From Deltaproteobacteria bacterium IMCC39524 (GTDB taxonomy: Bacteria > Desulfobacterota > Desulfuromonadia > Desulfuromonadales > BM103): a DNA stretch of 64,000 bases. Below, piece after piece: positions 25,705 to 34,193 of this stretch (the first letter of the stretch is position 1; every line of letters begins with the position of its first letter). Location: the NCBI GenBank assembly GCA_029667085.1, contig JARUHJ010000002.1, positions 62,001-126,000 of the forward strand, read 5' to 3'. The notes below the pieces were generated by a model. The model did no database searches. It was not told where the DNA came from and saw nothing but the letters and a program-made list of their open reading frames with translations. Both the position numbers and the translations under genes were made by a program.

Positions 25705-27040
25705 TTGGATTGTCGCATTTGCCAGCTTGATCCTGGTCAGCACCTGCTTTGGCATGGAGCTGACAGGGAAAGTAAAATGGTCCGGGCAGGTCGATCTGCA
25801 GGAACCGGTCATTGTGAGCCCCGGTGCGACTTTAACGATTGCTCCTGGCACCCAGGTGTCAGTAGCGAATTCCCAGGTGAAAATCAGCGTACGCGGGCTG
25901 ATCAAAAGCCAGGGCAGCGCAACGTCTCCCGTTGTTTTCAAGGGCCCGAAGGGTTGGCTGGGGATCGAGTTTATGGAGGCGCCTCAAGGCAGCTCCCTGG
26001 TCTGGACAGAATTTTACTCCGCCCAGGCAGCGCTTAGCAGCTTTGCGACGGACTTCAAGGTAGCAAACTGCACCTTTAAAGATGGCGAATTTGGCGTTAG
26101 GCTGCTGCGCGAATCCAGCCCGGTTATTATCAATTCAACCTTTAAGGACAACCAGGTTGGCATCGCCAATGAAATGAAGTCTGGTGCAAAGATTCGTGGC
26201 AACAGCTTTATCAATCAATCGCGCTCAGCGATCCTGGCTTCTCACAACAGTAAGGGCGAGATTGCCGAAAACAGGTTCGAGAAAAACAAGCAGGCAGTCA
26301 CCTTGCTGCAGGACTACCCGGATCGTATCAGTCAGAACACCTTCATTGAGAATGAAGTGGGGGTCTACTGCAGCCAAACCAAAAGCAGTCCGTTGATCGA
26401 AGAGAACCTCTTCGAGCGCAACCAGTACGGGGTGTTGAATTTCTCCTTTTCCTACCCAGTGATCAAAAATAATCGCTTCATCGACAACAAGACTGCCGTA
26501 CACAACGATCAGTACGGATCTCCTGTGGTTGAGAACAACCTGTTTCGCGGTAACGAAATGGCTCTTTATAATTATCGCAAATCCAATCCCAAAGTTCGTT
26601 TGAACAGTTTTGAACAGAATGCTTTGGCGCTCTACTGTGATTTTTCAGCTTATCCGGACGTTAAAGAGAACAATTTTCTGGGTAATGTTCTTGGCGTTAA
26701 ACTCGGCATTTATCAGAGTGCCGACTGGGAGCGCCGTTCCGGCTCAAAAAAAATCATGCAAAAAGAATCGGCCTCGCGTAGAAGCCAGAACCCGTTGCTC
26801 GCCAATGCCCCGGAAACCTTCAGTGACTTCGTTGATGTCAGCGGCAACTGGTGGGGGGATGATACGGCGCAGTTGACCAAGGTCGGGGAGGGTAATAGCC
26901 CGCTGTTTTACGATCGACACGACGAGCCTGAGGTTACTTACGAAAACTACGGTCCAGGGGTCTATAAACTTGATCGCGTGCACTTTTCTCCCTGGCTGAA
27001 TGAGCCGGTGAAAGATGTCGGACCTGTGGAGTCGAAATGA
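25679..27040 (+). CDS. Exported right-handed parallel beta-helix protein
   Basis: A 453-residue protein with a signal peptide (about residues 1-24). About ten beta-helix coils carry NxFxxN-type turns (ENRFEKNKQAVTLL, ENLFERNQYGVLNF, ENNLFRGNEMALYN), closed by GNWWGDDT. Asparagine ladders are prominent. Its first codons overlap the end of the preceding gene by 26 bases, with GAGGT upstream. It shares its layout with the 23.5-kb paralogue. Confidence 0.87.
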   Translation: MWHRRLLTSWIVAFASLILVSTCFGMELTGKVKWSGQVDLQEPVIVSPGATLTIAPGTQVSVANSQVKISVRGLIKSQGSATSPVVFKGPKGWLGIEFMEAPQGSSLVWTEFYSAQAALSSFATDFKVANCTFKDGEFGVRLLRESSPVIINSTFKDNQVGIANEMKSGAKIRGNSFINQSRSAILASHNSKGEIAENRFEKNKQAVTLLQDYPDRISQNTFIENEVGVYCSQTKSSPLIEENLFERNQYGVLNFSFSYPVIKNNRFIDNKTAVHNDQYGSPVVENNLFRGNEMALYNYRKSNPKVRLNSFEQNALALYCDFSAYPDVKENNFLGNVLGVKLGIYQSADWERRSGSKKIMQKESASRRSQNPLLANAPETFSDFVDVSGNWWGDDTAQLTKVGEGNSPLFYDRHDEPEVTYENYGPGVYKLDRVHFSPWLNEPVKDVGPVESK

Positions 27041-28074
27041 GGCGGTTGGTCTTTCTGATTCTCCTGATGGCAATGCCATCTCTGCTTACAGCGGCAATGA
27101 TTGAAGGTCGTGTCGTGAGTGGTGATGAGCCGCTCGCCGGGGTCGTGGTGACAGCCCATGCTTCACTCGATTTCACAACCGAGCCGATCGCCCGCTCGGC
27201 GGCCAGCGACAGTGAAGGCCTTTATCAAATGGAATTGCCGGCCGGTACTTACGCCCTCTTTGGTTGGAATGATGATCGTAGCCGGTTCGCTTTTTGTGGC
27301 CGAAACCCGGTTAACCTGACGGAAGGCTCGACCTGGGTTGGCCTGCAGTCTGTTCCGGTCACAACCTCAGATGTTGATGCTTATGATGATGACTATAGCG
27401 CGGCCATAGAAGGCCAGGTTCTGCATGAAGGCACGCCGCTGGAAGGGGCTTACGTTTACCTCTACCTGGATGTAGCTGAAGATCTTAAGGGCCAGGGCTA
27501 CCGCCTCTCTATGCCAACGGGGCCGGACGGCTATTTCCGTTTTGATGGCTTGCCGGAGAGCGATTATTATCTTGTTGTACGGCATCGTCAAAACGGCCAG
27601 CGGGTCGGGCCGGTGCAGGAAGGAGACTCATTTGGTCTATTCCCTGGCAACCCTTTAACTGCAAAGTCAGGACAGGTGCAACAGCTCAAGCTGCACAGTG
27701 TTGCCAAGCTCAAAGACGCCAGCGAAAGTGAAACCTTCGGCCGAGCGACGGGCCCGGTTTTACGGGGGACCGTCGTGGATACTTCGGGGCAGGGCGTTGC
27801 CGGCGTACACGTATTCGCTTATGTTGACCGGGTTATCGGTCATCAAAGACCTGCGGCTATTTCGACACCAACGGCTGTTGACGGCGGTTTTGTCGTCAAC
27901 CTGCCGGAGCCGGGCACTTACTATGTTGGAGCACGAGAAGCTTACGGTGACTCTCCTGCACCGGGAGAACTCTTCGGCATGTATGAAGAGAGTGCTGATC
28001 ATGGTCTGACCCTCGAGAAGGGCCAAAACCTTGACGAGCTTCGCATTGTCGTCGAACCGGTTGCGATTTTTTAG
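27037..28074 (+). CDS. Exported protein with three carboxypeptidase-regulatory-like domains
   Basis: This 345-residue protein has a signal peptide (about residues 1-18, cleaved near LTAAM). Three domains begin MIEGRVVSGDEPLAGVVVTA, IEGQVLHEGTPLEGAYVYLY and LRGTVVDTSGQGVAGVHVFA. It is the third paralogue of its type in the cluster and starts in an ATGA overlap. A repeat-containing gap follows, and then DUF3467 and a fourth beta-helix gene. Confidence 0.87.
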   Translation: MRRLVFLILLMAMPSLLTAAMIEGRVVSGDEPLAGVVVTAHASLDFTTEPIARSAASDSEGLYQMELPAGTYALFGWNDDRSRFAFCGRNPVNLTEGSTWVGLQSVPVTTSDVDAYDDDYSAAIEGQVLHEGTPLEGAYVYLYLDVAEDLKGQGYRLSMPTGPDGYFRFDGLPESDYYLVVRHRQNGQRVGPVQEGDSFGLFPGNPLTAKSGQVQQLKLHSVAKLKDASESETFGRATGPVLRGTVVDTSGQGVAGVHVFAYVDRVIGHQRPAAISTPTAVDGGFVVNLPEPGTYYVGAREAYGDSPAPGELFGMYEESADHGLTLEKGQNLDELRIVVEPVAIF

Positions 28075-28108
28075 ACTTGGGTCTCGTGTTAAGAAATGGG
28101 CTGGGCTT

Positions 28109-28175
<67 letters not shown>

Positions 28176-28277
28176 CAAAAGCTTAATTTCCTTTGTTTGA
28201 CGTATTATCCTGTTCATCTTGTCTCTCCCTGTAAGTAAGGGTTTTGCTTTGAGCTATAAAGAAAGGTCATTGTCGTT

Positions 28278-28577
28278 ATGGAAGAAAAGAAGCCGCAAGA
28301 AGTTAAACTGGAGATCCAACTTGACGAAGAGACGGCTCAGGGGACTTATGTCAACCTGGCGGTGGTCAATCACAACGATTCGGAATTTGTGGTCGACCTG
28401 ATCTTTGTTCAGCCACAGACTCCTCGTGCAAAGGTTCGTTCCCGGGTGATCCTTTCTCCTCAGCACGCCAAGCGTTTTGTCGCTGCGTTGCAGGAGAATA
28501 TTAACCGCTACGAACAGAACTTTGGCGAGATTGCACCGGCCCAGCAACCTGCTGATGATGTGGGACATTATCATTAG
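28278..28577 (+). CDS. DUF3467 protein
   Basis: A 99-residue cytoplasmic protein. The family pattern is seen as YVNLAVVNHNDSEFVVDLIF, then ARVILSPQHAKRF-like SRVILSPQHAKRFVAALQ and a C-terminal NINRYEQNFG. DUF3467 proteins have no assigned role. It ends six bases before the next beta-helix lipoprotein, which places a cytosolic protein in an otherwise exported gene set. Confidence 0.88.
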   Translation: MEEKKPQEVKLEIQLDEETAQGTYVNLAVVNHNDSEFVVDLIFVQPQTPRAKVRSRVILSPQHAKRFVAALQENINRYEQNFGEIAPAQQPADDVGHYH

Positions 28578-28583
28578 GCTATC

Positions 28584-29468
28584 ATGATCTCCTTACTCCG
28601 CATACGTCTGGCGCTTGTTGTCGCGGTCTTGTGTCTGCTCAGCAGTTGCACTTTGGGGGCACCTGCCCTTAAACTGGGAGATAGTGTCATCGAAGGCAAG
28701 GTGATCTGGAGTGGTCAGGTCCATATCGATGGCATCGTGACAGTCAAAAAGACCGGTCACCTGACTATCGAACCAGGGACACGGGTTCTTTTTGAGGCGA
28801 GAGATAAAGATGGTGACGGCATCGGCGATGCTGAGTTGCTGGTTGAAGGGGCCTTGATTGCGCGCGGGACAGAAGACGCTCCGATTGTATTTACCAGCGC
28901 TGCCGAGCAGCCCAAGGCGTCTGACTGGAAATACCTCTATCTTGATTTTGCCCGTGAGGCTGAACTTGATTATGTGATTTCCGAATACGCCTACAGCGGT
29001 TTGCAGGTACACTTCTGCCGGGCTCGGGTGACCAACTCGATCTTCCGTTACAACATTGATGGGTTGAGGTTTTCAACTGTCAGCCTGTACGCTGCAGGAA
29101 ATCGCATCTACGGAAATCGCCACGGTCTGCGTTACGAAGAACGTGGCAGTGAGGCCAGGTTGCACCACAATGATATCCGCGATAACGAGATCGGTCTTTT
29201 TGTTGTGACCCGATCAGAGGACAAGGCTCTCATTGAACAGAATAATATAACCAATAACAGCCAATATAATGTCAAACTGGGTTGGCAGCAGCCGGGCGAT
29301 GTGACTTTACCGAACAACTGGTGGGGGATATCAGATCCCGTAGCGATACAGAAAACATTTTTTGATCGGCAATTTGATGACAGTCTGGGGGTGGTAAGTG
29401 CCCCGCAAGTTTTGACCAAAGCGGTCAAATTGAGTGACTGGCTAAAACACGAAGGAGCTACACCATGA
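28584..29468 (+). CDS. Beta-helix lipoprotein
   Basis: This 294-residue protein has the lipobox LSSC near residue 22. A beta-helix follows that is closest in wording to the N-terminal half of the 17.8-kb lipoprotein: IWSGQVHIDGIVTVKKTGHL, RDKDGDGIGDAELLVEG, and the end NNWWGISDPVAIQKTFFDR. It lacks the PQQ propeller. The shared DKDGDGIGDA block suggests a Ca-binding loop. The next gene overlaps its stop by ATGA. Confidence 0.87.
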   Translation: MISLLRIRLALVVAVLCLLSSCTLGAPALKLGDSVIEGKVIWSGQVHIDGIVTVKKTGHLTIEPGTRVLFEARDKDGDGIGDAELLVEGALIARGTEDAPIVFTSAAEQPKASDWKYLYLDFAREAELDYVISEYAYSGLQVHFCRARVTNSIFRYNIDGLRFSTVSLYAAGNRIYGNRHGLRYEERGSEARLHHNDIRDNEIGLFVVTRSEDKALIEQNNITNNSQYNVKLGWQQPGDVTLPNNWWGISDPVAIQKTFFDRQFDDSLGVVSAPQVLTKAVKLSDWLKHEGATP

Positions 29469-30070
29469 GCACGATCCGTATCCTTTTTAACGCACTGTTA
29501 TTTGTCCTGCTCATCACGGGTCTCACCGTCTCTTCTGCACAGGCTTGTGTCGGAAAAACCCTGGTGGTGGGGGCCCTGGATAACCCGCAGCAGCGGGTTC
29601 TGGCGGAGATGCTCTCGGTGCTGATCGGCGAGCGGACCGGCACGACCGTCAAGGTGGTCTCGGTTGCAGGGCACGCAGAGGCACACGATGCCATGATCCG
29701 GGCTGAAATGGACATGTATGTCGAGTACACGGGGGTGGGGCAGGTGATCATCCTCAAAGAACAACCGATCGCTGATTCTGATGAGCTCTATAAGGCGGTC
29801 AAGGAACGTTACAATCAGGATCTGAACCTGGTCTGGCTGAAGCCTTTCGGTTTCTCTGACGAGCGTTATGCGCCGGAAGGGACTGTGGCCGTTGCGGCTC
29901 CTGTCGTGCGTAAAGACACCCTGAAGAAATTCCCGGCCTTGGCTCGCTTGATCAATAAACTGGGCGGCTCGATCGATGACCCGACCATGAAAGAGCTGGA
30001 AACGGCGAGCGCTGCCGGGAACTCCCGTGATGTGGCACGCAAGTTTCTGAAAGAGAAACGATTCATCTAA
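29465..30070 (+). CDS. Short periplasmic substrate-binding-like protein (OpuAC/OsmF type)
   Basis: A 201-residue protein with a signal peptide cleaved near AQACVG. Resemblance to quaternary-amine binding proteins shows in LVVGALDNPQQRVLAEML, in AHDAMIRAEMDMYVEYTGVG and in the C-terminal lobe with LARLINKLGGSIDD. It is about two thirds of the usual length, and no ABC permease or ATPase is nearby. It may therefore act as a ligand sensor or have been recruited to another task. It starts in an ATGA overlap. Confidence 0.75.
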   Translation: MSTIRILFNALLFVLLITGLTVSSAQACVGKTLVVGALDNPQQRVLAEMLSVLIGERTGTTVKVVSVAGHAEAHDAMIRAEMDMYVEYTGVGQVIILKEQPIADSDELYKAVKERYNQDLNLVWLKPFGFSDERYAPEGTVAVAAPVVRKDTLKKFPALARLINKLGGSIDDPTMKELETASAAGNSRDVARKFLKEKRFI

Positions 30071-30083
30071 CCAAAAAACAATC

Positions 30084-30169
30084 AGCCACAGAGGCACGGA
30101 GACGCAGAGAAAAGATTAACCGCTAAGGATGCTTTTACGATTTCCTCTGTGCCTCCGTGCCTCTGTGGC
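30084..30169. repeat. Dispersed intergenic repeat, copy 7, perfect 17-bp arms
   Basis: GCCACAGAGGCACGGAG on the left is the exact complement of CTCCGTGCCTCTGTGGC on the right. This is a variant of the same repeat style, lying between the binding-protein gene and the DUF362 gene. Confidence 0.75.
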
Positions 30170-30205
30170 AAAGTGATTGTGGGTTTGTTTCAGAAAGTGA
30201 AAACG

Positions 30206-31126
30206 ATGACTGGAATTGATCGCAGAACTTTTATCCGTCAGAGTATTCGAACCGCCGTGGCGTCCTCCGCCGTGGGTTGTCTTCCTGCTCTTGATCTGCT
30301 GGCGTTGCCTGCCATTGCTGCCGATTCTCCTCCTCTTGCCGTGCGTAAAGGGAAGAATATTAAGCAGCTGGTTAAAGAGACGATCGGCGCGTTAGGGGGC
30401 ATTGAACAGTTTGTCACGCCGGGTGAGGTGGTTGTGATCAAGCCCAACATCGGTTGGGATCGCACGGTGGAACTGGCCGCCAACACTCATCCCGAAGTTG
30501 TGAAGACGCTGGTGGAACTCTGTCTTGATGCCGGAGCGAAACAGGTCCGCATCTTTGACCGAACCTGTAATGACGAGCGTCGTTGCTATACCCAGAGTGG
30601 CATTCGCTCAGCTGTTGAAGGCCTTAAGTCGGATCGTGTCAGCCTCGAATACATGGATCGGCGCGCTTACAAGGAATTGGCGATCAAGGGGGGCAAGGCT
30701 TTTGACCGCTGGGAGTTCTATATGCCGGTGATCGAGGCCGACCGCCTGATCAACGTACCGATCGCCAAGCATCATTCGATTTCGAAGCTGACTCTCGGTA
30801 TGAAGAACCTGATGGGGGTGATCGGCGGCAACCGGGGCCGCTTGCATCATCAGATCGCCGAATCTCTTGCCGATATCGCCTCTGTTATCCATACCGATCT
30901 TACGGTGATTGATGCGACCCGGATCCTGGTTGCCAACGGCCCGCAGGGCGGGCGGACCGAGGATGTCCGCAATACCGAGACCTTGATCGCTTCGCCCGAC
31001 ATGGTCGCCGCCGACGCTTTTGCCACCACCTTGTTCGGATTAAAACCGGAAGATGTGTCGACAGTTGTGGCTGCGGCACAAAGAGGTTTGGGTGTCATGG
31101 ATCTCAAACAGGTTCGCATGGTTTGA
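30206..31126 (+). CDS. Tat-exported DUF362 protein
   Basis: This 306-residue protein has the twin-arginine signal DRRTFIRQSIRTAVASSA, implying export folded, probably with a cofactor. The DUF362 core follows: VVIKPNIGWD, then VRIFDRTC, then NVPIAKHHSISKLTLGMKNLMG and a VIDATRILVANGPQGG end. No ferredoxin domain is attached, unlike many DUF362 proteins. The membrane ferredoxin encoded next, overlapping by four bases, may supply it. The ATG used directly precedes the Tat motif; a 19-codon extension is not supported. Confidence 0.88.
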   Translation: MTGIDRRTFIRQSIRTAVASSAVGCLPALDLLALPAIAADSPPLAVRKGKNIKQLVKETIGALGGIEQFVTPGEVVVIKPNIGWDRTVELAANTHPEVVKTLVELCLDAGAKQVRIFDRTCNDERRCYTQSGIRSAVEGLKSDRVSLEYMDRRAYKELAIKGGKAFDRWEFYMPVIEADRLINVPIAKHHSISKLTLGMKNLMGVIGGNRGRLHHQIAESLADIASVIHTDLTVIDATRILVANGPQGGRTEDVRNTETLIASPDMVAADAFATTLFGLKPEDVSTVVAAAQRGLGVMDLKQVRMV

Positions 31127-32682
31127 AAAACTCCTCCTGGACATACGCCCGCAAAATCAGTCAGAGCTTCTGCCTGGCGGTTTTTCTATGGCTTTTCCTG
31201 CAGACGGAATATCGTGGCATAGATCAACTGCCCTATCCGGTCAGCCTGCTGTTTCGCATTGACCCTCTCGCCGCTTTAGCTGACTTTCTCGCACCCGGGC
31301 CCTTCGGCTGGCAGATTCTCTGGCCCGCCCTTCTGATCCTTCTGGGAACAGTTTTGTTCGGCCGGTTTTTCTGTGGCTGGATTTGCCCGCTCGGCAGCAC
31401 CCTTGATGGTCTCGGCAAGGTCATCGGCCGTGGTCGCCGAACCTTTTCACCCGGCTGGCGACGGGTTAAATACTACCTGCTGATCGGTCTGGGGACCGCG
31501 ACTCTTTTTGGAGTGCAGCTGCTGGGACTCTTCGATCCTCTCGCCATCTTTCTGCGTTCGCTGACCCTCGCTGTTTATCCTGCATACAATTACGGGCTGA
31601 ACAGGGTCTTTGATTTTTTCTACGAGCACAATGTGCCGCTGCTCTCGGCCACCGTTAAAAACTCTTATCCTTTCTTCCGTGATAACCTGATGGCTTTTCA
31701 TCAGCCGATTTTTGCCCTCGGCCTCTTTACCCTGATAATTTTCCTGACCATCCTGTTGTTAGAGAAGGTCGAGCATCGTTTCTGGTGCAAGAACCTTTGC
31801 CCGCTTGGAGGCCTGCTTGGTCTTTGTTCCCGCTACGCTATTTTACAACGGACCCCGCAGAAACTTTGTGCTGATTGCAAGTCCTGCGACAGCCTCTGTC
31901 GTTCAGGGGCCGTGCGTAGCTCGGGACATATGCGTAGCGAGTGTTTGCTCTGCATGGATTGCACCGGCTTCTGCCCGGAAGAGCGGGTACACTTTGGCTT
32001 AAGGACCGGTTCCGATCATTACGTCGGCGTTGATCTGCAGCGTCGGGGTGTCCTCACCGCTATGGCCAGCGGCGTCATGATGGCACCGGCCGTGCGCATC
32101 GGTCCGGTCACTCATGAGCAGAACCCTTACCTGATCCGCCCACCGGGAGCCGTTGCCGAGGATGAATTTCTGCAACGCTGCGTACGCTGTGCCGAATGTA
32201 TGAAAGTCTGTATAGGGCGCACTCTGCAGCCTGCGCTGCTTCAAGCTGGTCCAGTTGGTTTGTGGACGCCCCTGGTGGTGCCTCGCATCGGTTACTGTGA
32301 ATACAACTGCACGCTTTGCGGACAGGTCTGCCCAACCGGTGCGATCGCACCCTTAAAGCTGCCAGAAAAGAAGAAAAACGTGATCGGCCTGGCCGTTATC
32401 AAAAAAGACCGCTGCCTGCCTTTCGCCAAGGGCGTTGAATGCCTGGTTTGTGAGGAGCATTGCCCGACCGGGGAAAAAGCGATCGTCATGGAGGAGAAAG
32501 AGCTGTTGGTCGATGGTGAAATACGCCGCCTCAAGTTCCCCAGGGTTATCGATAAACTTTGTATCGGTTGCGGGATCTGCGAAACAAAATGTCCGGTAGA
32601 AGGCGCTAGCGCGGTTCGTATTATTAACGAGGGTGAGAGCCGTCGCAAGCGCTCTGAGCTTCTTGCTGGGCCCTATGGCTGA
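31123..32682 (+). CDS. Membrane-bound polyferredoxin, NapH- and NapG-like fusion
   Basis: A 519-residue protein. The N-terminal half has about four membrane helices and the NapH motifs FCGWICPLGSTLDG and CKNLCPLGGLLGLC. The middle has two CxxCxxC(x)nC clusters (CADCKSCDSLC, CLLCMDCTGFCP). The C-terminal half is NapG/MauM-like with CVRCAECMKVC, CTLCGQVCPTG, CLVCEEHCPTG and CIGCGICETKCP. It should carry electrons from the quinone pool or cytoplasm to periplasmic partners. The start is TTG, overlapping the DUF362 stop; no ATG or GTG is available upstream in frame. Confidence 0.87.
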   Translation: MKNSSWTYARKISQSFCLAVFLWLFLQTEYRGIDQLPYPVSLLFRIDPLAALADFLAPGPFGWQILWPALLILLGTVLFGRFFCGWICPLGSTLDGLGKVIGRGRRTFSPGWRRVKYYLLIGLGTATLFGVQLLGLFDPLAIFLRSLTLAVYPAYNYGLNRVFDFFYEHNVPLLSATVKNSYPFFRDNLMAFHQPIFALGLFTLIIFLTILLLEKVEHRFWCKNLCPLGGLLGLCSRYAILQRTPQKLCADCKSCDSLCRSGAVRSSGHMRSECLLCMDCTGFCPEERVHFGLRTGSDHYVGVDLQRRGVLTAMASGVMMAPAVRIGPVTHEQNPYLIRPPGAVAEDEFLQRCVRCAECMKVCIGRTLQPALLQAGPVGLWTPLVVPRIGYCEYNCTLCGQVCPTGAIAPLKLPEKKKNVIGLAVIKKDRCLPFAKGVECLVCEEHCPTGEKAIVMEEKELLVDGEIRRLKFPRVIDKLCIGCGICETKCPVEGASAVRIINEGESRRKRSELLAGPYG

Positions 32683-33325
32683 TATGCCTTTCCTGTTGAA
32701 AATCATCCTCCTGTTACTTTTTTTCCCCGCCGTTTCGATGGCGACAGATGTCATTGAGCTTGGCAGTTTTTCCAGCTCAGGGCTGTCCGGTTGGTCTGAA
32801 AAGAGCTTTAAAGGGACGACGGAGTACCGAATTGTCGAGGAGGGCGGTGAGAAGGTTCTGTACGCCAAAAGTGAGAAGGCGGCCTCAGGCTTGGTCTTTG
32901 AAACAAGTTTTGACCCACAGGAGTTTCCGATTTTGAGCTGGCGCTGGAAAGTCAGCGATACGATCAGCAAGGGTGATAGTCGTAGCAAGGCCGGAGATGA
33001 TTACGCGGCTCGTATTTATGTTGTCTTTCCTCACTGGTTTTTCCTGAAGACAAAAACCCTGAATTATATCTGGGCCAATCAATTACCGAAAAATTCAAGT
33101 CAGCTGAGTGTTTATACCAGTAATGCTATGATGATCGCCGTTGAAAGCGGTTCTGCCAAAGCCGGAGAGTGGGTCACCGTCCATCGCAATCTCCTTGATG
33201 ATTATCGTAAGGCTTTTGTTGAGGAGCCAACGAAGGTCGGTGCGATCGCCATCATGACTGATACGGATAACACCGGGGAAGCAGCTGAGGCCTGGTATGG
33301 TGATATAAAAGTCCTCCGTAAATAA
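32675..33325 (+). CDS. DUF3047 exported protein
   Basis: This 216-residue protein has a signal peptide (about residues 1-22, cleaved near SMAT). The DUF3047 features are the WRWKVSDTISKGDSRSKAGDDYAARIYVVF-type core (seen as LSWRWKVSD and DDYAARIYVVFP), YIWANQLP and GAIAIMTDTDNTGE. The family resembles a carbohydrate-binding jelly roll and its role is unknown. Its ATG overlaps the ferredoxin stop by eight bases. It is the last gene of the cluster. Confidence 0.86.
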   Translation: MADMPFLLKIILLLLFFPAVSMATDVIELGSFSSSGLSGWSEKSFKGTTEYRIVEEGGEKVLYAKSEKAASGLVFETSFDPQEFPILSWRWKVSDTISKGDSRSKAGDDYAARIYVVFPHWFFLKTKTLNYIWANQLPKNSSQLSVYTSNAMMIAVESGSAKAGEWVTVHRNLLDDYRKAFVEEPTKVGAIAIMTDTDNTGEAAEAWYGDIKVLRK

Positions 33326-33426
33326 ACCTTCCTGCTCATCGTCCCAGAAATTTCTTTTTTTTCAGTTATACTTTAAGTGTGGTCATCAGTTATTGCTGTC
33401 AAAATTCTGGTCTAAGGGAGGCTTTC

Positions 33427-33612
33427 ATGTCATTGGTTAAAACCTGGTACACGCCTGAGTCTGCTGCAGACAAGTTTGGTATTCAGATTGGTCAATTGCA
33501 GGAGTGGGTTAAGGAAGGGCTGGTGCGGTCAGAACGGGAAGGCGAGAAGGTCGTCCGCGTAAATATCGATGATGTGCGCCTTGAAGTGGAGTCCATGGTC
33601 CAGCGCTCCTGA
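33427..33612 (+). CDS. Small MerR/excisionase-type helix-turn-helix protein
   Basis: A 61-residue protein with the pattern WYTPESAADKFGIQIGQLQEWVKEGLV, the single winged-helix recognition unit of MerR or excisionase proteins. A short acidic tail follows. GGAGG lies before the ATG. It has no effector domain and no adjacent integrase. It may be a small DNA-binding regulator of nearby genes. Confidence 0.72.
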   Translation: MSLVKTWYTPESAADKFGIQIGQLQEWVKEGLVRSEREGEKVVRVNIDDVRLEVESMVQRS

Positions 33613-33640
33613 TTTTGCCGTGTCCTGAGAGATAAGATCA

Positions 33641-33686
33641 AAGAGCCCTTGGGCAAGACGAATCGTCTTTACTCAAGGGCTCTTTT
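33641..33686 (+). terminator. Rho-independent terminator
   Basis: AAGAGCCCTTG pairs with CAAGGGCTCTT, with an inner AAGACG/CGTCTT stem, followed by TTTTCC. It closes the small regulator gene and possibly the whole upstream cluster. Confidence 0.85.
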
Positions 33687-33791
33687 CCTATTCTAATCAC
33701 CGGGATTTGATCTTTGGTTGCTTTTCTCAAATAGTGTTTAAAGGCATTTACGACGTTTGTTGGTGCGCTAACCTATTGGCGCCAGGCTGGA

Positions 33792-34061
33792 TCAGTTGGT
33801 CGCGTTCATCTTGAGAATTAAAGCGACAAGGCCGAGCACTCCGATTGCCGCAAACACCATTGTCAACTTGGGAAAGCCCATAATGCTGCTTAAGGTTGCT
33901 GCGACCAATCCGGCCACGAAAACAAACCCCAAATAGTAAACCCGCTTGGTTCGGATTTCGTTTCTTTTCTGGCCTTCAACCAGGGGTTCATTGCAGACAG
34001 GACAGTTGGACAGTCGGTCTAAGGTATTCTCCCCACATTTTGGACATATCACCTGTGACAT
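33792..34061 (-). CDS. Zinc-ribbon membrane protein, unknown
   Basis: This 89-residue protein has an N-terminal zinc ribbon (CPKCGENTLDRLSNCPVC), a basic linker, and two membrane helices (VYYLGFVFVAGLVAATL and LTMVFAAIGVLGLVALIL). GGAGGAGG stands before the ATG. No specific family is recognised; the layout is common among small envelope proteins. Confidence 0.75.
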   Translation of the reverse strand: MSQVICPKCGENTLDRLSNCPVCNEPLVEGQKRNEIRTKRVYYLGFVFVAGLVAATLSSIMGFPKLTMVFAAIGVLGLVALILKMNATN

Positions 34062-34193
34062 AGTTTCCTCCTCCCGTTAAAAAAACCGTATATATAATTC
34101 TATACCATAAAAATCGTCAAAAACAACGCAAAAAAACCAGAATAATCAATAGGTTGTGTGTTTAATTCTTTGGGTATGTCCAAGCAGGTAATC

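Noticed and set aside
33427-33612. Small HTH protein as a phage excisionase
   Set aside because: No integrase, attachment site or phage gene is nearby, so only a generic MerR/excisionase-type fold is claimed.
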